A DNA stretch of 64,000 bases. Source: PALSA-600 sp963821575. Its GTDB lineage: Bacteria > Actinomycetota > Thermoleophilia > Gaiellales > Gaiellaceae. The position numbers were made by a program, and so were the translations under genes. Below the pieces are notes generated by a model, which was not told where the DNA came from, did not search any database, and saw only the letters and a list, made by a program, of their open reading frames with translations. Below are positions 37,295 to 45,378 of the stretch, one piece after another; the first letter of the stretch is position 1; every line of letters begins with the position of its first letter. The stretch lies in assembly GCA_963821575.1 (NCBI GenBank), contig CAWGEJ010000006.1, positions 310,001-374,000 on the forward strand. Reading direction: 5' to 3'.

Positions 37295-38058
37295 GAGCGT
37301 TCTCCTTTCACGAGCGGGACGTTGTCGATCAGCCGGACGGAACCGACGCGCGCGGCCACCGCGAGTGTCGGGCCGTCGAGGTTCGCGACCTCGACGTAGT
37401 CCGGCTGCAGGCCTGCGGCGATCAGGACGTCGCGTGCCCTGGCCGCGTCGCGGGTCGCGAGTGCCCGAGGGATCGCGAGCGCCTGCTCGCGCTCCGCGGG
37501 GGAGAGCAGCGCGTTGCGCGAGGACAGCGCGAGGCCGTCGTCGTCGCGGACGGTGGCGACGACCCGGATCTCGACATCGAGATCGAGATCGCGGACGAGT
37601 TGCTTCACGACGGCGACCTGTTGCGCGTCCTTCTGTCCGAACCAGGCGATCTGCGGCCGCACGATGTTCAGCAGCTTCAGGCAGACGGTCGCAACGCCCC
37701 GGAAATGCCCGGGGCGGTACTCGGACTCGAGCCCGTCGGCTGCGCCCGCCGGGTCGACCCAGGTCGCAAATCCAGGTGGGTACATCTCCTCGACGCTCGG
37801 TGCGAAGAGGACGTCGATTCCCTCCGCGTCGGCGAGCGCCAGGTCAGCAGCCGGGTCGCTCGGGTACGAGGCGAGGTCGGCGTTCTCCGAGAACTGCGCC
37901 GGGTTGACGAACACGGAGGCGACGAGCACGTCGCACTCGGGGCGTGCCGCCCGGAAGAGCGCGGTGTGCCCCGCGTGCAGGGCGCCCATCGTGGGCACGA
38001 GACCCACGACCCCGTGCCGCGGCAGGTCGAGCTCGCCGATCTCGCGGACGACCCTCAT
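37291..38058 (-). CDS. panC: pantothenate synthetase
   Basis: A 255-residue PanC that joins pantoate and beta-alanine using ATP. Motifs: GLVPTMGALHAGH (HxGH-type site), SVFVNPAQF, GHFRGVATVCLKLLNIV, QKDAQQVAVVK and SSRNALLSPAER. Shorter than E. coli PanC (283), but all active-site blocks are present. The ATG is coupled to the end of the second 72-nt module. panD is not in the window. Confidence 0.96.
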   Translation of the reverse strand: MRVVREIGELDLPRHGVVGLVPTMGALHAGHTALFRAARPECDVLVASVFVNPAQFSENADLASYPSDPAADLALADAEGIDVLFAPSVEEMYPPGFATWVDPAGAADGLESEYRPGHFRGVATVCLKLLNIVRPQIAWFGQKDAQQVAVVKQLVRDLDLDVEIRVVATVRDDDGLALSSRNALLSPAEREQALAIPRALATRDAARARDVLIAAGLQPDYVEVANLDGPTLAVAARVGSVRLIDNVPLVKGERS

Positions 38059-38126
38059 TTCCGCTTCGGCACCGGCAAAGCCGGCACCTGCGCTCCTTGT
38101 TCGGCTCCGTCGAGCCTACGCCTCAT
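38055..38126 (-). repeat. 72-nt bridging module, copy 2 (frame for a 23-residue peptide)
   Basis: On the minus strand it bridges the DUF2520 gene to panC with ATGA overlaps at both ends, exactly as copy 1 bridges uvrB to the membrane-protein gene. It can encode MRRRLDGAEQGAQVPALPVP plus KRK. The first 36 bases are identical to copy 1; six differences lie in the second half. Hairpin 2 is kept: the arm becomes GCCGGTGCC, a G-U instead of a G-C pair, and the loop TTC becomes TTT. Confidence 0.8.
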
Positions 38127-38773
38127 GCGCGCGTCACCGCCACGAGTGCGTCGTAGGCCTGCTCGAACCCGGAGCCGTGCAACGCGGTCCGATGGCGGTC
38201 GACCGTCTCCCAGTCGCCGCGGGCAATCGGCCCCGTCAGGTCGAAGCCGTTCTCGATCGTCCGCTCCATCAGCGGCACGAGCGCCTCGGGAGGCGCACCG
38301 GCGTCTGTGAGGAGGCCGGCCGCGACACGGTACAGCGTGACGAGGAAGTTCGAGGCGATCGCTGCGCCGGCGTGGTAGAGCGCCCGCTGGTCGTCCGCGA
38401 GCGGGAACGGCCGCAACCCGAGCGTCTCGGCGAGCCAGCTCGCGCGCGCGAGCGACTCGTCGTCCTCAGCCGTCACGGCGCCCCAGGCACCGTCGAGCTG
38501 TTCGGGGCCGCGCGTCAGGACGAGCGTCTGCAGCGGGTGGACCGAGAAGCGGCGGACGTGCGGGTCGAGGGCCGCGAGCGGAGTTCCGCCCGAGACGTGG
38601 GCGACCCACGGCCCTGGCTCGAGCGATCGAGCCGTGTCGGCGATCGCGCGGTCGGGAACGCAGAGGAGCCGTAGCTCGCCGTCCGGGCGCACGGGGATCC
38701 CTCGCTCGCGGAGTCGCGCGGCGATGGCCGAGCCGGCGCGCCCGGCGCCGATGACGGTGACGTCGCTGAACAT
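38123..38773 (-). CDS. Rossmann-fold protein with DUF2520 domain
   Basis: Encodes 216 residues: VTVIGAGRAGSAIAARL (dinucleotide fold), LRLLCVPDRAIADTA, WVAHVSGGTPL, RRFSVHPLQT, then a helical DUF2520-type C-terminus (LYHAGAAIASNFLVTLYRVAAGLL). Related proteins resemble ketopantoate reductase/prephenate dehydrogenase folds. Sitting directly before panC and panB, and with no panE nearby, it is a candidate ketopantoate reductase; this is inference. ATG 38773 has GGAG 6 nt upstream. Confidence 0.85.
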   Translation of the reverse strand: MFSDVTVIGAGRAGSAIAARLRERGIPVRPDGELRLLCVPDRAIADTARSLEPGPWVAHVSGGTPLAALDPHVRRFSVHPLQTLVLTRGPEQLDGAWGAVTAEDDESLARASWLAETLGLRPFPLADDQRALYHAGAAIASNFLVTLYRVAAGLLTDAGAPPEALVPLMERTIENGFDLTGPIARGDWETVDRHRTALHGSGFEQAYDALVAVTRA

Positions 38774-38869
38774 GTCGTGCTCCAGTTCCTTGCGGATACC
38801 GGGCTGGCACCAGCCTAGCTCGTCCGTCCGGGCGGTGGGGGAAGATGGCCCCTTGCTAGGGTCTGTCAC

Positions 38870-39076
38870 GTGCCGATTTACGAATACGTCTGCATGAACT
38901 GCGAGTCCCATTTCGAGGAGCTCGTGGGCATGTCGGATCCCGATCCGAACTGCCCGGACTGCGGCAACGCCAAGGTGGCCAAGCAGTTCAGCATGTCGTT
39001 CGCGGCCCACGGCACCTCCGGACAGCCCAGCTACGGCGGCGGCTGTTGCGGGGGGTCCTGTGGCAGCTGCGGCTGA
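38870..39076 (+). CDS. FmdB-type zinc-ribbon protein
   Basis: A 68-residue FmdB/CxxC_CxxC_SSSS regulator-like protein: MPIYEYVCMNCESHFEELVG, CPDCGN, and a Gly/Cys-rich end (GGGCCGGSCGSCG). Two C-x-x-C pairs would bind zinc. TAGGGT (38857-38862) ends 7 nt before GTG 38870, giving a leaderless start. It overlaps the next gene by 17 nt. Confidence 0.9.
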   Translation: MPIYEYVCMNCESHFEELVGMSDPDPNCPDCGNAKVAKQFSMSFAAHGTSGQPSYGGGCCGGSCGSCG

Positions 39077-39719
39077 CGCGTCGCTCTCTCTGCTCGCCTA
39101 CGGCGACGTCGCCGCGGGCTGCACGCGCTGCGCCCTGGCGGCCACGCGGACGCAGGTCGTCTTCGGCTCCGGCTCGGCCACGGCCGACCTGATGTTCGTC
39201 GGGGAGGCGCCCGGCTTCCACGAGGACAAGCAGGGCGTGCCGTTCGTCGGCGCCGCGGGGAAGCTCCTCAGCAAGCTGCTCGACGGGATCGGCCTGACCC
39301 GCGAGGACGTCTATGTGGCAAACGTCCTGAAATGCCGTCCTCCCGGCAACCGCGATCCGCAGCCGGAGGAGATCGAGTCCTGCGAGCCGCATCTCTGGAA
39401 GCAGATCGAGCTGATCCAGCCGACGCTGATCGCCACACTCGGCAACTTCGCGACGAAGCTGCTCTCGGGCAAGCCGAACGGCATCACCCAGGTGCACGGC
39501 CGCGAGCAGCACGTGGTGCTCGGAGGCAACCCGGTCACCCTGTATCCGATCTTCCACCCGGCGGCGGCGCTCTACACCCCGCGGATGCTCCAGGTGCTCG
39601 AGGAGGACTTCGCGCAGATCCCGGCTCTGCTCGGTCGCGCAGTCATCCCACCTCCGGCGGTGTCTCCCGCCGAGCCGGTCGGGGCGCCCGAGCAGCCGAC
39701 CCAACTCGGCCTCTTCTGA
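39060..39719 (+). CDS. udg: family 4 uracil-DNA glycosylase (Fe-S)
   Basis: A 219-residue uracil-DNA glycosylase. Motif 1 GEAPGFHEDKQGVPFVG with E in GEAPG is the family 4 (UDGa) form; motif 2 is FHPAAAL. Cluster cysteines are at CTRC (N-terminus), KCRPPGNRDP and ESCEPH, consistent with a 4Fe-4S cluster. It removes uracil arising from cytosine deamination, important in GC-rich genomes. GTG 39060 lies inside the FmdB gene. Confidence 0.92.
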   Translation: MAAAADASLSLLAYGDVAAGCTRCALAATRTQVVFGSGSATADLMFVGEAPGFHEDKQGVPFVGAAGKLLSKLLDGIGLTREDVYVANVLKCRPPGNRDPQPEEIESCEPHLWKQIELIQPTLIATLGNFATKLLSGKPNGITQVHGREQHVVLGGNPVTLYPIFHPAAALYTPRMLQVLEEDFAQIPALLGRAVIPPPAVSPAEPVGAPEQPTQLGLF

Positions 39720-39727
39720 GCAGGGTC

Positions 39728-39755
39728 GGTGTCAGACACCCTGGTGTCAGACACC
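39728..39755 (+). repeat. tandem pair of GGTGTCAGACACC palindromes
   Basis: Two identical 13-bp palindromes (39728-39740 and 39743-39755), symmetric around a central A and separated by CT, lie between the glycosylase stop and the tsaE start. They may be an operator with two half-turn-spaced sites, or a REP-like element. In-frame GTGs inside them are alternative tsaE starts. Confidence 0.75.
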
Positions 39756-39764
39756 ATTAGGGCG

Positions 39765-40184
39765 ATGCTGACCGTGACGGGGTCACCCGAGGCAACCGAG
39801 GCGCTCGCCTCCGAACTCGCGCAGGCGCTGGTGGCCGGCGACGTGGTCGCTGTCTCCGGCGAGCTCGGGGCGGGGAAGACGACCTTCGTGCGCGGTGCCG
39901 CGCGGGCGCTCGGGGTCGCGGGCCCGGTCGCGAGCCCCACCTTCACGATCGGCCACCGGTACGACGCGCCGGTGCCCGTCGCCCACCTCGACCTGTACCG
40001 GATCGCGGGCCTCGATCCCGAGGAGTGGGGCGACCTCGAGCCGTACTTCGAGGGGACGATCGCGTTCGTCGAGTGGCCCGAGCACGGAGGCGACTGGCTC
40101 CCTGCGGCTCGAGCCGTCGTTACGCTCGAGCATGTCGACGAGTCGCACCGGAGCGTGAGGATCGACTGTGATTCTGGCCTTTGA
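39765..40184 (+). CDS. tsaE: tRNA t6A biosynthesis ATPase TsaE
   Basis: A 139-residue YjeE/TsaE P-loop ATPase that cycles the TsaBD complex in t6A37 formation. Walker A is GELGAGKTTFVRG; then SPTFTIGHRY, AHLDLYRI and VEWPEHG. The start is placed at ATG 39765; GTG 39729, inside the palindromes, would add 12 residues. Overlaps tsaB by 17 nt. Confidence 0.95.
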   Translation: MLTVTGSPEATEALASELAQALVAGDVVAVSGELGAGKTTFVRGAARALGVAGPVASPTFTIGHRYDAPVPVAHLDLYRIAGLDPEEWGDLEPYFEGTIAFVEWPEHGGDWLPAARAVVTLEHVDESHRSVRIDCDSGL

Positions 40185-40716
40185 CACTGCGACCGCCTTC
40201 GGGGCGGTCTGCGCGGTCACCCCGGGCCGGCGCGGCCGCGCCGCTCGAGCGGGTGACCTGCTGGTCGCCGTCGACGACCTGGTCGACGACCCGGCCGCGA
40301 TCACGGGGATCGTCGTCGGCTGCGGCCCCGGAAGCTTCACGAGCATCCGCATCGGGCTCGCGATGGCGCGCACGCTTGCGCTGGCACTCGACGTGCCGGT
40401 CGCGGGCGCGTCGACGCTGGCTGGATTCGCAGACGGAGTGCCCGTGCTCGACGCCCGTCGCGGTGAGGTGTTCAGCGAGGGACCGCGGGTCTGCAAGCCG
40501 GAGGAGCTCGAGGTGGCGGGGCGGACCCTGGTCGGAGACGGCGCGATTCGCTACCGCACGCTCTTCGAAGAACGTGGTGCGACGATTCCGCCGGACGCCG
40601 ACGACGCCCACCTGCCCGACCCGCTGCTCCTGATCGACCGGGCCGGCCCCTTCGGTGCGGCAGCCCTGGTCGAGCCGCTGTACGTCCGCGCTCCCGATGC
40701 GAGGCCGCAGCCGTGA
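40168..40716 (+). CDS. tsaB: tRNA t6A biosynthesis protein TsaB
   Basis: A 182-residue TsaB (YeaZ), the inactive ASKHA paralogue that scaffolds TsaD and TsaE. MILAFDTATAFGAV opens the fold and CGPGSFTSIRIGLAMARTLA is diagnostic. It is shorter than typical TsaB (about 220-230); loops in the second half are reduced. Overlaps both tsaE (17 nt) and rimI (GTGA). Confidence 0.92.
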   Translation: MILAFDTATAFGAVCAVTPGRRGRAARAGDLLVAVDDLVDDPAAITGIVVGCGPGSFTSIRIGLAMARTLALALDVPVAGASTLAGFADGVPVLDARRGEVFSEGPRVCKPEELEVAGRTLVGDGAIRYRTLFEERGATIPPDADDAHLPDPLLLIDRAGPFGAAALVEPLYVRAPDARPQP

Positions 40717-41189
40717 CCGCGGTCGCCCTCGAGATCCGCCGCCTCGATCTGACCGATCTGACTGCGATCGAGCAGATCGAGCAGCGCGCCTACCCGACGC
40801 CGTGGTCACGCTCGATGTTCGCGTCGGAGCTCGCGAAGCCCACGTCGATCTGTCTCGGTGCATTCGACGGCAGCGACCTCGTCGGCTACGTGATCAACTC
40901 GCGGTACGTCGATGCCTGGCACGTGATGAACGTCGCGGTCGATCCCGAGCACCAGCGCCGCGGGGTCGCGACCGCCCTGCTGGAGCGGCTCTTCGAGCTG
41001 ACGCGCGACGACGAGCGGCGCGGCTACACGCTCGAGGTGCGCATCTCGAACGACGCAGCGATCCGTCTCTACGAGCAGCTCGGTTTCGAGTCGCGCGGCG
41101 TCCGCCGCGGCTACTACACGGACAACCGGGAAGACGCCCTGATCATGTGGCGCGAATCGCGCCATTCCGGCCAGGACCGGAATGGCTAG
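40713..41189 (+). CDS. rimI: ribosomal protein alanine N-acetyltransferase RimI-like
   Basis: A 158-residue GNAT of the RimI type: LEIRRLDLTDLTAIEQIEQ, AYPTPWSRSMF, MNVAVDPEHQRRGVATALLE, LEVRISNDAAIRLYEQLGFES and RRGYYTDNREDALIMW. RimI acetylates the N-terminus of ribosomal protein S18 and often sits in tsa operons. The last 13 residues (RESRHSGQDRNG) are encoded inside the left hairpin of the ERCC4 islet, which also supplies the stop codon. Confidence 0.92.
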   Translation: MTAVALEIRRLDLTDLTAIEQIEQRAYPTPWSRSMFASELAKPTSICLGAFDGSDLVGYVINSRYVDAWHVMNVAVDPEHQRRGVATALLERLFELTRDDERRGYTLEVRISNDAAIRLYEQLGFESRGVRRGYYTDNREDALIMWRESRHSGQDRNG

Positions 41190-41841
41190 TGCCAGAAGCG
41201 AGCGCTGCTATCTCGGCAGCCCGAACTGGTCCGATGCCGGGAAGCGACGTGAGCTCGGCGTAAGACGCCGAGAGGACGCCCAGGAGCGTCCCGAATCGGG
41301 AGAGCAGCGTTCTTGCCGTGGCGGTGGAGACACCCGGTGCCGCCGCGAGTGCCTGCTCGGCAGGAGAGATCTGGTCGGTGCGATTCGGCCGCTGAGCGTA
41401 GATGGGCCGATCACGACTTGGCGCGAGTTCCCTGCGCAGGGCGATCCGACGGATCCATCGTGTCGAATCGTGAACGTCTTCACTCCGGCACACCGTTACG
41501 CCGAGATCGGACACAGCGACCACGAGCCCTCGTACCGATTCGGCCGACATGCCTCCGCTGTAGAGCGATCGGCCTTCGATCAAGAGATACGGCCAGCCGG
41601 TCGCCCGGCGCAGCTTCCCGATTTGCGCCCAGAACCGGCCCTGATACACAGACTGATGGAGGTCCGAAACGGTCTTGCGTTCGATCAACGCAAGGTCGCC
41701 GAGGCGGTAATTGCCGGCCTCGAGCGGACACTCCTCGACGTCCATCCCGAGCCGCCGCAGTTCTGCAGCGATCCCCGAGTCCCGCTCGTAGATGTCAGCA
41801 AGCAACCGCACGCGATGACTGTGCCGTGGCAACTGCGACAC
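41143..41841 (-). CDS. ERCC4/XPF-type nuclease with helix-hairpin-helix domain
   Basis: A 232-residue structure-specific nuclease candidate. The ERCC4 fold starts VRLLADIYERDSGIAAELRR; its metal site is ERKTVSDLHQSV, the hallmark E-R-K-x3-D of XPF/Mus81 proteins, and GRFWAQIGKLRRATGWPYLLIEG follows. The C-terminus has tandem HhH motifs (AAAPGVSTATARTLLSRFG, LTSLPGIGPVRAAEIAAL). XPF-like nucleases are standard in archaea and eukaryotes and infrequent in bacteria. GTG 41841 is preceded by an unusually AT-rich leader. Its 3' end overlaps rimI by 47 nt. Confidence 0.88.
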   Translation of the reverse strand: MSQLPRHSHRVRLLADIYERDSGIAAELRRLGMDVEECPLEAGNYRLGDLALIERKTVSDLHQSVYQGRFWAQIGKLRRATGWPYLLIEGRSLYSGGMSAESVRGLVVAVSDLGVTVCRSEDVHDSTRWIRRIALRRELAPSRDRPIYAQRPNRTDQISPAEQALAAAPGVSTATARTLLSRFGTLLGVLSASYAELTSLPGIGPVRAAEIAALASGTSHSGPGRNGAIRAT

Positions 41842-41897
41842 GACTCACGCCACATTGAAAAGAAACCGCCACTAGCCATTTCGCAAGGCGAAATGGC
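41161..41897 (-). mobile_element. hairpin-bounded ERCC4 nuclease islet inside the tsa operon (putative)
   Basis: A 737-bp segment on the opposite strand splits rimI from tsaD. Left end: perfect hairpin GCCATTCCGG/CCGGAATGGC (41161-41186). Right end: perfect hairpin GCCATTTCG/CGAAATGGC (41875-41897). The sequence AATGGCTAGTG follows the left hairpin stem (41181-41191) and its exact reverse complement CACTAGCCATT leads into the right one (41870-41880), so the ends are mirror images. Interior GC is lower than in neighbours. No transposase is encoded, so mobility is inferred from symmetry and placement. Confidence 0.5.
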
Positions 41898-42833
41898 GTG
41901 ATCCTCGGGATCGAGACGAGCTGCGACGAGACGGCTGCGGCCCTTGTCAGTGACGACGGCGAGATCGTCTCCAACGTGGTCGCCTCGCAGGACGAGCTGC
42001 ACGCGCGCTTCGGCGGGGTCGTGCCCGAGGTGGCGAGTCGCAGGCACCTGGAGCTGATCGCGCCGGTGATCGACGAGGCGCTCGGCGACAGAGAGATCAC
42101 CGCCGTCGCCGTCACGTCACGACCCGGGTTGATCGGTGCGCTGCTCGTCGGCCTCTCGGCGGCGAAAGCTCTGGCCTGGGCGCGGCGGCTGCCGTTGGTT
42201 CCCGTCAACCATCTGCACGGCCACGTCGCTTCGTTGTACTTGAAGCCGCTCGAGCTCGAGCCGCCCTTCACGTGCCTGCTGGCGAGCGGGGGTCACACGA
42301 TGCTCGTCGACGTGCAGGAGCGCGGTGCATTCCGCGTTCTCGGGACCACGCTCGACGATGCGGCGGGTGAGGCGTTCGACAAGGGCGCGCGGCTCCTCGG
42401 GCTGGGCTACCCGGGAGGGCGGGAGCTCGACGCGCTCGCCAGGCAAGGCGACCCGTCGGTGTACGACTTCCCGGTCGCGCGCGTCCCCGGTCTCGATTTC
42501 TCGTTCTCCGGGCTGAAGACCGCACTCCTCTACAAGGTGCGGGACCTCGCGCCCGCGGAGCTCGAGGCACGGAAGACCGACCTCGCCGCCGGCTATCAGC
42601 GGGCGATCGTGCGCGCGCTCGTCGAGCGGCTCGAAGCCACGGGCGCAGACAGGCACGCGGTCGTGGGCGGTGTCGCAGCCAACTCGGAGCTCCGTGCCGC
42701 TCTCCCGGACGCGGCGCTCGCTCCGCTCGCCCTGTGCACGGACAACGCGGCGATGATCGCCTCCGCCGCCCGCTACGCCGACCCCGTCCCGTATCCCGAC
42801 TACCTTTCGCTCGATGCGCATCCCACGGCGTAG
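41898..42833 (+). CDS. tsaD: tRNA N6-adenosine threonylcarbamoyltransferase TsaD
   Basis: A 311-residue Kae1/TsaD that transfers threonylcarbamoyl to A37 of ANN-decoding tRNAs. MILGIETSCDETAAALV opens it; the metal motif is HLHGH; SGGHTMLV, DDAAGEAFDKGARLLGLGYPGG and FSFSGLKTALL follow. GTG 41898 begins at the base after the right hairpin of the ERCC4 islet. tsaC is not in the window. Confidence 0.96.
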   Translation: MILGIETSCDETAAALVSDDGEIVSNVVASQDELHARFGGVVPEVASRRHLELIAPVIDEALGDREITAVAVTSRPGLIGALLVGLSAAKALAWARRLPLVPVNHLHGHVASLYLKPLELEPPFTCLLASGGHTMLVDVQERGAFRVLGTTLDDAAGEAFDKGARLLGLGYPGGRELDALARQGDPSVYDFPVARVPGLDFSFSGLKTALLYKVRDLAPAELEARKTDLAAGYQRAIVRALVERLEATGADRHAVVGGVAANSELRAALPDAALAPLALCTDNAAMIASAARYADPVPYPDYLSLDAHPTA

Positions 42834-45366
42834 CCTCGGATTGCTGGCGGCCGCAGCTTTGCTGGCAGCGCTCGTTGCGACGGTGGCCGCACGCGGGCGC
42901 GACGCGGTGGTTCGGCCGCAGGCGGTCAGCTGGCTCGGCCTCGTCGGCGAGCCACGTGCTGCCACGCTCGCCGGCCAGCGGTCGATCGTGCTGCTGAGCA
43001 CGCCTTCGGTCGCGCAGCGGCTGGCCAGAGCGCGCTATGCGACGGAGTCGCAGGAGCGGTCGTGGGCGTCGCAGGCGTTTGCCGCCCAGCAGCAGGTGCT
43101 GACGAAGCTCGCGGCGCTCGGTGTCACCGTGCATCCCGACTTCACGTACGCGCGGGTGATCGACGGCTTTGCGGCGGCGCTCGATCCGCGCGCGATCTCC
43201 ATGCTCGGGCAGATGCCGGAGGTCGAAGGCGTCTTTCCGGTGCGCGCCGCGTTTCCCGCCTCGATCTCGGAGCAGCTTCTGGCAGCGGGTGCCTTCGGCC
43301 CGGCGAGTGGCCACCGTGTCGACGCCGCCCTGCCGGGCTTCGACGGGCGTGGCGTGACGATCGCGCTCCTCGACACCGGCGTCGATGCCGCGCATCCCTA
43401 CTTGCGCGGCAAGGTGCTGCCGGGGATCGACATCGTCGACCCGGGCGGCGACGCGACGGCGCGCTCGGATCCGCAGGACCCCTCGCAGGTCGAGCGCCAC
43501 GGCACCGAGCTCGCAGGGATCCTCGTCGGCTCGCGCGGGCCGGGCGGCCTGCACGGAGTCGCTCCCGGCGCCTCGGTCCTGCCGATTCGCGTCGCGGGGT
43601 GGCAGCCCGACGCCGCGGGGCGCGATCTCGTGTTCGGCCGCACCGACCAGGTGATCGCCGGGCTCGACCGGGCGGTCGACCCCAACGGCGACGGCGACAC
43701 GCACGACGCGGTGCGCGTGGCGCTCCTGGGCGTCGCCGCGCCGTACGCAGCGTTCACCGACGCGCCCGAAGCCCGAGCGGTGCAGGGTGCGCTCGACCTG
43801 AACACGGTCGTCGTCACACCTGCCGGCAACGACGGGAACGCCGGCCCGACCTTCGGCTCGATCGCCGGCCCGGCGGGGGCACCCGCGGCGCTGTCGGTCG
43901 GCGCAATCGATTCGCGCACCGATCTCCCGCGCGCCCGCGTCGTCCTCCGGCGGGGCCTCGACGTGATCCTCGACGAGCAGCTGCCGCTGCTCGGCGCCGT
44001 AACGCCGACGCACTCGCTGAGCCTGCGCGTCGCGACGCCTCGCTCGACGAGGGGCCTGGCCGGCTCGCAGAGCGTCGACTACTACAACGCGAAGGGCTAC
44101 AGCCTCGTGGCGGGCCGGGCGGTGGTCGTGCCGGTCGGCGACGACCCGCAGGCGGTGGCGATCGCAGCTTCACGCGCGGGCGCCGCTGCAGTCGTCCTCT
44201 ACGGCGCCTCGCTTCCGCCCGGGGCATTTCGCGTCGCCGAGGACGAATCCGCCCCGGTCGTCGTCGTCCCGACGGCCGCTGCGGTCGAGTTGCTCGCGGC
44301 CCAGCGCGCCGGCCTCGACGTCGGCATAGCGATCGGTGCACGGCACTCGACCACGAACACGGCACGGGGCCAGGTCGCGAGCTTCTCCTCGCTCGGGCTC
44401 GCCTTCGACGGTGGCATCAAGCCGAACGTCGCCGCGCCCGGCATCGCCCTCGCCACCGCTGAGCCCGGCGCCGCGTCCGATGGGTCGCCGCTCTACGGCA
44501 CGATCAACGGCACCAGCGGTGCTGCTGCGATCGTCGCCGGCAGTGCAGCGCTGCTTGCTCAGATGCGGCCGAGCCTGGACGGGCCGTCGCTCGACAGCTT
44601 GCTGGTCGGCTACGCGCAACAGGGCCATGCGCCCGCGACCGCGGTGGGAGCCGGGACGTTCCGGCTCGGTGCATCGGCGGTCGGCGAGATCGCAGCGCAG
44701 CCGACGACGCTCGGCTTCGGGATCTGGCAAGGCGCTCGTTGGCACGCCACGCGCACGCTCGTCGTGCGCAACGTCTCGACCCGGCGCCTGCAGTTGTCGA
44801 TCAGCGCGGTCGCAAGCGGCGATTCGGAGGCGCTCAGGTTCAAGATCGTCCCCACGCACCTCATGCTTCGCGTCGGACGCGCTGCGCGTGTCCAGGTGAC
44901 GGTGCGCGCGCCCGCTGCGCCCGGGGCGCGGATCGTGACCGGCGCCGTTCAGATCGCACCGTCCGGCTCCGAAGTCCTACGGGTCCCGTGGGCGCTCGGC
45001 TTCGAAAGCGCGCCGGACAGCCTGCTCGGCCGGGTCGCGATCGACCGGGCGTCGTTCCCCGCCTCGGACACGAGTCCGGCGATCCTCAGCGTGCAGGCGG
45101 GAAGGGTCATCCACTCCGGAGGCCTGCAGATCCAAGCGGTCTCGCGGCTGGACATCCTGCTCTACTCGGCGAGCGGCCGGTATCTGGGCGTCATGGCGCG
45201 TCTGCGAGACCTTCTGCCGGGCTCGTACAGCTTCGGCATCACCGGCCGCGGGCCCGCGAGCGCCCGGCTGCCCGCGGGGTCCTACGAGTTGCGCCTCGCT
45301 GCGTGGCCGACGCTGCCCCTCAACGCGAAACCGAGCAGGGCGCAGGTCTCCTTCCGATTGGAGTAG
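42814..45366 (+). CDS. S8 (subtilisin-like) serine protease
   Basis: An 850-residue secreted subtilase. Signal peptide or anchor: SLGLLAAAALLAALVATVAA. An inhibitor-like propeptide follows (KLAALGVTVHPDFTYARVIDG). Triad: Asp in ALLDTGVDAAHP (about 187), His in ERHGTELAG (about 229), Ser in GTINGTSGAAAIVAG (about 568), with oxyanion Asn in TPAGNDGNAGP. A PA-like insert lies between His and Ser (AGAAAVVLYGASLPPG). The C-terminal 250 residues are beta-sandwich. It overlaps tsaD by 20 nt, so it is in the same transcript despite an unrelated role. Confidence 0.93.
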   Translation: MRIPRRSLGLLAAAALLAALVATVAARGRDAVVRPQAVSWLGLVGEPRAATLAGQRSIVLLSTPSVAQRLARARYATESQERSWASQAFAAQQQVLTKLAALGVTVHPDFTYARVIDGFAAALDPRAISMLGQMPEVEGVFPVRAAFPASISEQLLAAGAFGPASGHRVDAALPGFDGRGVTIALLDTGVDAAHPYLRGKVLPGIDIVDPGGDATARSDPQDPSQVERHGTELAGILVGSRGPGGLHGVAPGASVLPIRVAGWQPDAAGRDLVFGRTDQVIAGLDRAVDPNGDGDTHDAVRVALLGVAAPYAAFTDAPEARAVQGALDLNTVVVTPAGNDGNAGPTFGSIAGPAGAPAALSVGAIDSRTDLPRARVVLRRGLDVILDEQLPLLGAVTPTHSLSLRVATPRSTRGLAGSQSVDYYNAKGYSLVAGRAVVVPVGDDPQAVAIAASRAGAAAVVLYGASLPPGAFRVAEDESAPVVVVPTAAAVELLAAQRAGLDVGIAIGARHSTTNTARGQVASFSSLGLAFDGGIKPNVAAPGIALATAEPGAASDGSPLYGTINGTSGAAAIVAGSAALLAQMRPSLDGPSLDSLLVGYAQQGHAPATAVGAGTFRLGASAVGEIAAQPTTLGFGIWQGARWHATRTLVVRNVSTRRLQLSISAVASGDSEALRFKIVPTHLMLRVGRAARVQVTVRAPAAPGARIVTGAVQIAPSGSEVLRVPWALGFESAPDSLLGRVAIDRASFPASDTSPAILSVQAGRVIHSGGLQIQAVSRLDILLYSASGRYLGVMARLRDLLPGSYSFGITGRGPASARLPAGSYELRLAAWPTLPLNAKPSRAQVSFRLE

Positions 45367-45378
45367 ATTCAGCTCTCG

